A stretch of 15,763 bases of DNA, taken from NCBI GenBank assembly GCA_947166165.1, contig CAMVDK010000043.1, positions 1-15,763 of the forward strand, given 5' to 3'. The notes beneath the pieces are model-generated. The model had not been told where the DNA came from, ran no database searches, and worked only from the letters and a program-made list of their open reading frames with translations. The DNA is from an uncultured Porphyromonadaceae bacterium. Lineage in GTDB: Bacteria > Bacteroidota > Bacteroidia > Bacteroidales > Muribaculaceae. The translations under genes and the position numbers were made by a program. This document shows positions 7,036 to 13,865 of the stretch, piece after piece; the first letter of the stretch is position 1; each line of letters begins with the position of its first letter.

Positions 7036-8019
7036 TTATTGGTTATGAGGTATGTGAGCGACGACGGCTTGTCCTTTGCCTGCCACCTCGATGGTGCGTG
7101 TGCAGGCCGCAATGAGCAGGCTCTCGCCCATGGCGAGCGTGGTGTGGCAATGGCCGTCGGTAATGACATCGAGGCGGCCCTGTGTGCCCACCACGACCAG
7201 CATCGAGCGCATGGGTTGCCACTCGAGGCGCTGCCGCCCGTCGACGGCTAGCAGCGAGGCGGCAAAGTGCTCGCATTCCACCAGCTTGACCATGCCGGGG
7301 CCGGCGGGCGAGCAGTGCGAGGCGATGCCCGCGTCGGGAGCGTAGTGCACGGCCTGGCGTGCCTCGTCGAGGTGCAGCTGGCGCGGGCGGCCATCGGCAT
7401 CTACCCGCCCGTAGTCGTAGAGGCGGTAGGTGACATCGCTTGCCTGCTGGATTTCCACCAGCAGGTTGCCGGCGCCTATGCTGTGCACCGTGCCGGCGGG
7501 CAGGAAGAACACGTCGCCGACAATAGGGCGGTAGTGCGCGATGACCTGCTCCAGCTCGCCGGCGCGTGCCAGCGCCTCGAACTGCACCGGCGTGAGTGCC
7601 TGCTTGAGGCCGGCCATGATGGTGGCGTCGGGCAGTGCGTCGACCACATACCACATCTCGGTCTTGCCCGGGCTGTGGTGGCGCTCGGCGGCCAGCGCGT
7701 CGCCGGGGTGGACTTGTATCGAGAGCGGCTGGCAGGCATCGATGAGCTTCACCAGCAGCGGGAAGCGCCCTCCATAGCGCGCGGCCACGTCGCGGCCCAG
7801 CAGCAGCTCGCCATGGCGGGCCACAAGCTCGTTGAGCGTCAGCCCGGCATCGGAGCCGGTGGCCACCACCGATTCGTGGCCCGGCATGGGCGATATTTCC
7901 CAGCTCTCGCCGATGGGCTGGCCCGTGTCGGGCAGATGCTTGAGCGCGGCGATGCGGTGGCCGCCCCACAGCACAGGCTTGAGCAGGGGACGGAATCGGA
8001 ATGGTTGTATCGTGTTCAT
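7036..8019 (-). CDS. manA: Mannose-6-phosphate isomerase, type I
   Basis: A 327-residue cytosolic zinc enzyme that interconverts mannose 6-phosphate and fructose 6-phosphate, bringing mannose into glycolysis. The zinc ligands are visible: Gln102 and His104 in LSIQVHPGD, Glu121 in GKTEMWYV and His179 in LPAGTVHSIGAG. The catalytic arginine is probably Arg199 in DVTYRLYDYGR. The length fits the short bacterial form of the family. There is no signal peptide, unlike all the other genes here whose N-terminus is visible. Its ATG overlaps the TGA of the DUF1573 gene (ATGA at 8016-8019), so the two are likely translationally coupled. Its presence in a unit with a GH92 mannosidase supports mannose as a released sugar. 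No mannokinase is visible nearby. Confidence 0.95.
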   Translation of the reverse strand: MNTIQPFRFRPLLKPVLWGGHRIAALKHLPDTGQPIGESWEISPMPGHESVVATGSDAGLTLNELVARHGELLLGRDVAARYGGRFPLLVKLIDACQPLSIQVHPGDALAAERHHSPGKTEMWYVVDALPDATIMAGLKQALTPVQFEALARAGELEQVIAHYRPIVGDVFFLPAGTVHSIGAGNLLVEIQQASDVTYRLYDYGRVDADGRPRQLHLDEARQAVHYAPDAGIASHCSPAGPGMVKLVECEHFAASLLAVDGRQRLEWQPMRSMLVVVGTQGRLDVITDGHCHTTLAMGESLLIAACTRTIEVAGKGQAVVAHIPHNQ

Positions 8020-8432
8020 CGTAACGTGTTTTGCAGTGTGAAGGCCTCACCGGCAATGCGCAGGACGATGCGCTCGGGCCGACCGGTGGTGATGAGCGTG
8101 ATTGTCTTGTCGATTTCGCCGGCCGGACGGCCGGAGGCGTCGTAGGTCACGGTCACCACCCCCCTCTGTCCGGGGGCCACGGGGTGCTTGGGATAGGTGG
8201 GCACGGTGCATCCGCAGGCCGAAAGGGCACCCACGATGCTCACCGCGCTGTCGGCACGGTTGACGAATTCGAACCGGCACTCATGGTAGCCGCTGCCGGC
8301 GGCAATGCGCCCCAGGTCGCACACGGTGTCGGTGAACTCGAGGCAAGGCGCACCGCCGCCCTCGGCCGCCCACGTGGCCGAGAACCAGCTCGCCAGGGCG
8401 AGCACTGCTATGATGCGCATTCGGGCAGGCAT
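8016..8432 (-). CDS. DUF1573-domain exported protein
   Basis: A small exported protein of 138 residues. A signal peptide (MRIIAVLALASWFSATWA) is followed by one DUF1573 domain, an Ig-like fold known mainly from Bacteroidetes and Planctomycetes. The hallmark is SACGCTVPTYPKHPVAPGQ at 71-89 with the paired cysteines Cys73 and Cys75, then the strand VVTVTYDASGRPAGEIDKT. The start at 8432 lies 14 nt after the GH3 stop; Met5 (8420) would also give a good signal peptide. Its function is not established. Its place inside a glycan operon, overlapping manA by 4 nt, shows co-expression but does not reveal a role. Confidence 0.88.
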   Translation of the reverse strand: MPARMRIIAVLALASWFSATWAAEGGGAPCLEFTDTVCDLGRIAAGSGYHECRFEFVNRADSAVSIVGALSACGCTVPTYPKHPVAPGQRGVVTVTYDASGRPAGEIDKTITLITTGRPERIVLRIAGEAFTLQNTLR

Positions 8433-8446
8433 GGCGGCGGGCTGAG

Positions 8447-10999
8447 TTACAGGTTGATGACGCTCTGCAGGTGGATGCGCTCGGACGACGACCCCACCAT
8501 GATGGTGTACTGGCCCGGTGGCGTGACGAATGCCCGCTGCTGCTCGTCCCAGTAGCGTAGCTCACTCTTCGGAATCGTGACGCGCACGGCCTGCTTCTTG
8601 CCGCGGGCAATGTGCACCCGCTCGAAGCCGCGCAGCTGCTTGACGGGCATATAGGTGCCTGTGGACGGATAGTGCACATACACCTGCGCCACCTCGTCGC
8701 CGTCGCGCTTGCCGGTGTTGGCTACCGTGAAGGTCACCTCTACGCTCTCGCCCAGGTCGCGCGTGGCCAGCTGGCTGTAGCGGAAGGTGGTGTAGCTCAG
8801 TCCGTAGCCGAACTCATAGAGCGGCTTGCCGGTGAAGTACTGGTAGGTGCGCCCGGGCGCCGCGGTGAGCGAGTAGTCGTCGAAGGCGGGCAGGTCGTCG
8901 AGCGAGCGGTAGAAGGTGAGCGGCAGCCGTCCGCCGGGATTGTAGTCGCCAAACAGAGCCTCGGCCACGGCCGTGCCGCCCTGCTCGCCGGGATACCAGG
9001 CATCGAGCACCGCGGGCATGTGGGCATCAATCCAGTTGAGCGACAGCGAGCTGCCGGCCACCAGCACCACCACGGTGCGCGGATTGATGCGGTAGATTTC
9101 CTCGATAAACTCACGCTGGTCGGCGGGCAGGTCGAGCGTGTAGCGGTCCTGCCCCTCGCGCTCGATACTCTTGTCGATGCCCAGCACGGCCACCACGGCG
9201 TCGCACTCGCGGGCTGCCTTTCCGGCATCGCCAAAGTACTCGATGCGGCTCCTCTGGCTCACGTCGGGAGCCTTCCACATGAGCCGTGCATAGGCGTCGC
9301 CGCCGCCGTCGAAGTATTCAATCACCACGTGGTAGCGCCGCCCGGCCTCGAAGGTCACCTCGGCCACGTTGTCGGTGGCTGGGTGCGACTGCCAGGCATC
9401 GAGCACCTGCTTGCCGTCAATCCACATGCGGCAGCCGTCGTCGGTGCGCAGGTTGATGATGTAGTTGCCGCTCACGGTGGGGCACAGCTCGGTGGTCCAG
9501 CGGGCCGAGAAGGGAGCGCGCGGAATCACCGGGTCGGGCGGCTGGCTGGCGGGGTCGTAGTAGATTTCTTCCTCAATGCGCGTGCGCGGGGTGCCTTGCA
9601 GCTCCAGGTTGTCGAAATACTCGGCCTTCACACCCTCGGGGAAGAAGCTCTTCGACACGGGTTCGTTGCCATTGGCAAACGAGACCCACGGCGCATGCAC
9701 CACCTTGACTTGGTCGCCCACGCGGGCCTTGATGCCGTCGAGCACGCTCACCGGCGCGTTGACCGGCGAGCCGCTGTAGTCGCCAAACTCGCAGCGAGCC
9801 GCGTTGGGTCCCACCACGGCTATGGAGCGGATGCGCTTGGTGTCGAGCGGCAGCAGGTTGCCTTGGTTCTTGAGCAGCACCAGGCTCTGGCGGGCCATCT
9901 CGAGGGCGAGCTGCTGGTGCTCGCGGCAGCCCACTACCTCGGGGCTGATGCTGTTGTAGGGATTGGCGGCGGGGTCGTCGAACAGACCCAGGCGGAAGCG
10001 GCCGCGCAGCAGGTGGTAGGCCGCCGAGTCGATGTCGGCATCGGTGACGCGGTAGTCGCGATAGGCTTGCAGCAGCGGCGCTGTGTAGACGTTGTCGGCG
10101 CACTCCAGGTCGAGGCCGGCCTTCATGGCCAGCACGGCCGCTGTGGAGCGGTCGCGCACATATTTATGCTGCGTCACCATCCACTCCGGTGCGCTGCAGT
10201 CGCTCACCACATAGCCATCGAAGCCCCAGTCGTCGCGCAGCACCTTGCGCAGCAGGTAGTTGTTCACCGTGCAGGGCACGCTGTTCACGGCGTTGTAGGC
10301 GCTCATGATGCTCTGCGCCTTGCCCTCGACGATGCAGCGTTCGAAGGCCGGCAGATAGTACTCGCGCAGGTCGCGCTCGCTCATCACCGCGTTGCAGTGC
10401 GCGCGGTTGTGCTCCTCGTTGTTGGCGGCGAAGTGCTTGGGTGTCGACACCACCTTGATGTAGCGCGGGTGGTCGCCCTGCAGGCCGCGCACAAAGGCCA
10501 GACCGAGCATCCCCGTCAGGTAGGGGTCTTCGCCGTAGGTCTCGGGCGTGCGCCCCCAGCGCGGGTCGCGGGCCATGTTGATGGTGGGCGACCAGAAGGT
10601 GAGCAGGTCGCTCGAGCCGTCGTGCTGCTGCTTGCCGCGCTCGAGCAGGTTCCACTTGCCGCGCGCCTCGTCGCTGATGGCTGTGGCCACGCGGTGCAGC
10701 AGCGAGGGGTTCCACGAGGCCGCCATGCCGATGGCCTGCGGAAAGACGGTGAACTTGCCCGGGCGCACGATGCCGTGCAGCGCCTCGTTGCCGTGGTAGA
10801 ACTTGTCGATGCCCAGGCGGGGTATGGCCGGGGCGTTGTGCGTCATCATCGACACTTTCTCCTCGACGGTCATCAGGCCCAGCAGGTCGATGATGCGGTC
10901 GTGCAGCGGAGCGTTCATGTCGCGGTAAAGTTGCTGGGCGGTGCCCGTCAGGGCGGTGCAGCAGCCCACTATCAGAAGCGATTTGCGCAGTAGATTCAT
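8447..10999 (-). CDS. Exported GH3 beta-glycosidase with PA14 insert, full length
   Basis: An 850-residue family 3 glycoside hydrolase, likely a beta-glucosidase-type exo-enzyme. The catalytic barrel spans about 25-345 with nucleophile Asp267 in GFDGYVVSDCSA. The second domain contains the acid/base candidates Glu613/Glu615 in IEREGQDR and is split by a PA14 module at about 452-577 (LRTDDGCRMWIDGK). A fibronectin-III-like domain closes the protein (about 740-850, ending MVGSSSERIHLQSVINL). The N-terminus MNLLRKSLLIVGCC could be a lipoprotein signal (I-V-G-C13) or a standard signal cut near GTA|QQ; the hydrophobic stretch is short, so I leave this open. It lies 12 nt after the second GH30 and 14 nt before the DUF1573 gene. 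It is a close paralogue of the gene at 22-2472, which provides the length comparison. Substrate is not determined. Confidence 0.95.
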   Translation of the reverse strand: MNLLRKSLLIVGCCTALTGTAQQLYRDMNAPLHDRIIDLLGLMTVEEKVSMMTHNAPAIPRLGIDKFYHGNEALHGIVRPGKFTVFPQAIGMAASWNPSLLHRVATAISDEARGKWNLLERGKQQHDGSSDLLTFWSPTINMARDPRWGRTPETYGEDPYLTGMLGLAFVRGLQGDHPRYIKVVSTPKHFAANNEEHNRAHCNAVMSERDLREYYLPAFERCIVEGKAQSIMSAYNAVNSVPCTVNNYLLRKVLRDDWGFDGYVVSDCSAPEWMVTQHKYVRDRSTAAVLAMKAGLDLECADNVYTAPLLQAYRDYRVTDADIDSAAYHLLRGRFRLGLFDDPAANPYNSISPEVVGCREHQQLALEMARQSLVLLKNQGNLLPLDTKRIRSIAVVGPNAARCEFGDYSGSPVNAPVSVLDGIKARVGDQVKVVHAPWVSFANGNEPVSKSFFPEGVKAEYFDNLELQGTPRTRIEEEIYYDPASQPPDPVIPRAPFSARWTTELCPTVSGNYIINLRTDDGCRMWIDGKQVLDAWQSHPATDNVAEVTFEAGRRYHVVIEYFDGGGDAYARLMWKAPDVSQRSRIEYFGDAGKAARECDAVVAVLGIDKSIEREGQDRYTLDLPADQREFIEEIYRINPRTVVVLVAGSSLSLNWIDAHMPAVLDAWYPGEQGGTAVAEALFGDYNPGGRLPLTFYRSLDDLPAFDDYSLTAAPGRTYQYFTGKPLYEFGYGLSYTTFRYSQLATRDLGESVEVTFTVANTGKRDGDEVAQVYVHYPSTGTYMPVKQLRGFERVHIARGKKQAVRVTIPKSELRYWDEQQRAFVTPPGQYTIMVGSSSERIHLQSVINL

Positions 11000-11011
11000 T
11001 GCTATAGATGT

Positions 11012-12436
11012 TTAGAAAATGAGCGTGTGGAAGGAATGGGGCGGCAATTCCAGGTTCAGGAATCGGTTGTTCATGGCCAGACTGACCCTCTGGCGGTCGT
11101 CGCTGCGGTTGACCATCACCACGGTGGTGCGGCCGTCGGGGTTGATGAAGGCCAGCGCGTTGCCGCCATCGCCGGTGGTCTCGAGCCGGCAGGCACCGGG
11201 CATCACGCTGTGGCACAGGTGCTTCATCAGGTAGAACTCGGGATTGTAGGTCACCGTGCGGCGGTCGGTGTCGACGGTGATGAGCGAGTTCTGCTTCCAC
11301 CCCCAGGGGCTGGTGGCGTGCTGGTCGAGCACCATGTTCCAGTAGGTGAACACGCTGGCACCGTTGCGCAGGTAGTGGCTCATCTGCCACCAGGTGTGCT
11401 CGGCGGCGGCCCAGTCGTTGCTGCCGTTGCCGCACTCGGCCTCGGTGTGCATCATCTTCAGGTGCGGATACTCGCGGCTGATGGCGGGGATGGCCCCTTT
11501 GCCGTCCCACTGGAATCCGGCCCCCTTGAAGTAGCGCTTGGCCTGCGGGTCGTCGAGCGCCACGCGGGTGAAGGCGGGGTTGTCGCGGTTGATGGTGCCG
11601 AAGAAGATGCCAGCGCCTATGTGGCGCTCCTCGAAGGTGGGACCTAAAAATTTCCCTACAAAATAGGCCATGTCCTCGGGCCGCCAGGTGCAACTGGCAT
11701 ACTTCTGTGTCGAGCACGGTTCGTTCTGTATACACACGGCGTCGATGGCGATGCCCTGCTCGGCATAGGCCTCGACGAATTTGGCGAAATAGAGCGCATA
11801 GGCCTTCAGGTAGCCTTGCTGCATCTTGAATCCGGTGGTGGGCAGCTCCAACTCGCGCTCGCGCGGCAGGCCGTTGTGGTTGTGCTGGTCGGTGTCGAAG
11901 CTGCTGGCGTAGTGGTTGTTGGTCTTCATCCACGCTGGCGGGCTCCAGGGCGAGGCCCACATCTTGAGCCCCGGTTGGAAGGCCTGGGCGGCCTTGATGT
12001 AGCGCACCAGGATGTGGCGGTCGCGGGCGATGCTGAAGTTCACCATCTCGAAGTCGTCGGCCACATCGTTGAGCGAGTAGAAGTTCATGGCGAAGTCGCT
12101 GGCGCCGATGGGCATGCGGCAGTAGGTGTAGTTCGACTCGGCGGGGTCGAAGAGTTGGCGCATCACCTCGGTGCGCTGGCGCTCGTCGAGTTGGCACAAG
12201 GCATCCCATCCCAGTTCGTTGAAGGTGCCTCCCAGTCCGTCGATGACCTGCGCGCGCTTGCCGGTGATGTCGACCACCGCAGCCGATGCGGCGCCGGAGG
12301 CCCATTTGGGCGCTTTCTCCTGCTTCCAGCACTGGCTGCCGCACGAACTGTACCACTCGATGGCACTGCCGGCAAGCGGCACCAAGGTCATGAAAGAAAC
12401 CAAAAGTTGTTGTAACACTGCTGCTGCGAATCGCAT
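11012..12436 (-). CDS. Secreted GH30 glycosidase (second of the tandem pair)
   Basis: A 474-residue family 30 glycoside hydrolase with a signal peptide ending near LAGSA|IEW. The (beta/alpha)8 barrel carries the acid/base Glu239 in CIQNEP and the nucleophile Glu332 in MMHTEAECGNGSNDW. The C-terminal beta-sandwich typical of GH30 follows from about 420. Other family landmarks are IDGLGGTFNELGWDAL and SPWSPPAWMKTNNHYA. It has an extra cysteine- and aromatic-rich N-terminal stretch (SSCGSQCWKQ) that the upstream paralogue replaces with a different sequence. Architecture suits GH30 subfamilies acting on beta-1,6-glucan or beta-glucosides (endo-beta-1,6-glucanase or glucosylceramidase type); the subfamily is not proven here. 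It follows the first GH30 by 16 nt and precedes GH3 by 12 nt. Confidence 0.93.
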   Translation of the reverse strand: MRFAAAVLQQLLVSFMTLVPLAGSAIEWYSSCGSQCWKQEKAPKWASGAASAAVVDITGKRAQVIDGLGGTFNELGWDALCQLDERQRTEVMRQLFDPAESNYTYCRMPIGASDFAMNFYSLNDVADDFEMVNFSIARDRHILVRYIKAAQAFQPGLKMWASPWSPPAWMKTNNHYASSFDTDQHNHNGLPRERELELPTTGFKMQQGYLKAYALYFAKFVEAYAEQGIAIDAVCIQNEPCSTQKYASCTWRPEDMAYFVGKFLGPTFEERHIGAGIFFGTINRDNPAFTRVALDDPQAKRYFKGAGFQWDGKGAIPAISREYPHLKMMHTEAECGNGSNDWAAAEHTWWQMSHYLRNGASVFTYWNMVLDQHATSPWGWKQNSLITVDTDRRTVTYNPEFYLMKHLCHSVMPGACRLETTGDGGNALAFINPDGRTTVVMVNRSDDRQRVSLAMNNRFLNLELPPHSFHTLIF

Positions 12437-12452
12437 GATGATGGATGTTGCG

Positions 12453-13865
12453 TTAATTGATTACAAATGTGTTGAACGACCGTGCGGGCAGCGTGGCGCG
12501 AATCACCTCGTCGTTCAAGGCGATGCTCAGCGGGCGGTCGCTGTCGGCGGTGTTGGCCACCACCACGGCCGTGGAGCCGTCGGGGTTGCGGAAGGCGAGC
12601 ATCGACTGGTCGTTGCCCATGGTCTTGAGCTTGTAGGCGTTGGGCCTGACGTGGCGGGCGAAGTGGCGCATCACGTAGTACTCGGGTGTGTAGGTCGCCG
12701 TGCGGCGGTCGGTGTCGACCACCACCAGCGAGTTCTGCTTCCAGCCCCACGAGCTGGTGGCTCCTTGGGCGAGCACCATGTTGAAGTACATGTAGGAGCC
12801 GGCACCGGCACCGATGTAGTGCCTGATTGAGGCGAAGGTGCGCTCGGCGGCGACCCAGTCGTTGCTGCCGTCGCCGCACTCGTTTTCGGTGCACATCAAG
12901 GCCATGTCGGGCCACTGCCGGTGGAGCTGGGCGGCGATTTCGCGCCCCTCCCATTGCAGCCCGATGCCGGCAATGAAGTGTCCGGCCTTGGGGTGGGCCA
13001 CCACGTGGCGCACCTCGTCGAAGTTGGCGGTGTTCATGGTGCCGTGCCAGAGTTTCACACCCGGGTGGTCGCGCTCGAGCACCGGGCCCAGGTAATCGCC
13101 CACAAAGCGGGCCATGCCCTGTGCCGACCACGAGCAGTTGGGCCAGATGTTGATGGTGTAAGGCTCGTTCTGCATCATCACCATCGCGATGTTGATGCCC
13201 TCGCGCCGGTAGGCGCTCAGATATTTCGAGAAATAGTTGGCATAGGCCCTCAGATAGCTGTCTTGCATGATAAACTGGTCGTCGCCATGACGCATGTCGC
13301 TGCCGGTGTAGCCGTTGCCGCCGCCGGCCTTGGTGGCGTAGTGATGGTTGGTCTTCATCCATGTGGGCGGCGTCCAGGGGCAGGCCCACAGCACCAAGTG
13401 CGGGTTCACTTGCAGGGCCGCCTTGATGTATGGAATCAAGCCGCGCTTGTCGCGCTTGATGCTGAAGTGCTTCATGGCCAGGTCGCCGTCGCGGTCGTCG
13501 AGGCTGTAGTAGTTGCGCGCAAAATCGTTGGCGCCGATGGGCGTGCGGCAGAAGCTCAGGTCGGCCCCTTGTTCGGGGTCGAACAATTGCTGCATCACTT
13601 GCCGCCGGCCGTCGTTGCCGAGCTTGCTCAGGGCATCCCAGCCCAGCTCGCCGAAGCAGCCGCCAAAGCCCAGCATGCGTTGCTCGCGGTAGCGTGTGAT
13701 GATCACGTCGTTCACCTCCTCGGGGCTGAATGCTGAGAGCTGCACCGCGCCTCCCGGGTGCCAAGGGTCGGTGGCGGTGGAGCAGGTCCACTGCACGGTG
13801 ACGGCCATGGCCTGCGGAACCATGAGCAGCAATAATGCGCTCGATAACAATTGCTTGATCTTCAT
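12453..13865 (-). CDS. Secreted GH30 glycosidase (first of the tandem pair)
   Basis: A 470-residue family 30 glycoside hydrolase. The signal peptide ends near QAMA|VTV. Catalytic residues are Glu234 in MMQNEP (acid/base) and Glu327 in LMCTENECGDGSNDW (nucleophile); the barrel start shows LGFGGCFGELGWDAL and the C-terminal sandwich ends SFNTFVIN. It is clearly paralogous to the downstream GH30, but the loop after KTNHHYA (about 178-203) is glycine-rich here and unrelated to that of its partner, which suggests different substrate binding. Its ATG overlaps the GH92 stop as ATGA (13862-13865), so it is probably translated by coupling. A beta-1,6-glucanase or beta-glucosidase activity is plausible by family; the exact specificity is not readable. 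Confidence 0.93.
   Translation of the reverse strand: MKIKQLLSSALLLLMVPQAMAVTVQWTCSTATDPWHPGGAVQLSAFSPEEVNDVIITRYREQRMLGFGGCFGELGWDALSKLGNDGRRQVMQQLFDPEQGADLSFCRTPIGANDFARNYYSLDDRDGDLAMKHFSIKRDKRGLIPYIKAALQVNPHLVLWACPWTPPTWMKTNHHYATKAGGGNGYTGSDMRHGDDQFIMQDSYLRAYANYFSKYLSAYRREGINIAMVMMQNEPYTINIWPNCSWSAQGMARFVGDYLGPVLERDHPGVKLWHGTMNTANFDEVRHVVAHPKAGHFIAGIGLQWEGREIAAQLHRQWPDMALMCTENECGDGSNDWVAAERTFASIRHYIGAGAGSYMYFNMVLAQGATSSWGWKQNSLVVVDTDRRTATYTPEYYVMRHFARHVRPNAYKLKTMGNDQSMLAFRNPDGSTAVVVANTADSDRPLSIALNDEVIRATLPARSFNTFVIN

Noticed and set aside
8612..10993. A 793-codon plus-strand open frame antisense to nearly the whole GH3 gene
   Set aside because: The translation is a low-complexity mix of Ala, Val, His, Gly and Leu with no recognisable domain, and the opposite strand is an unmistakable GH3. 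In GC-rich genes that avoid TTA, CTA and TCA codons, long stop-free antisense frames are expected.
10164..12356. A 730-codon minus-strand frame crossing the GH30-GH3 junction
   Set aside because: It is an Arg/Ala/Gly-rich out-of-frame reading across two well-supported genes and cannot be real alongside them.
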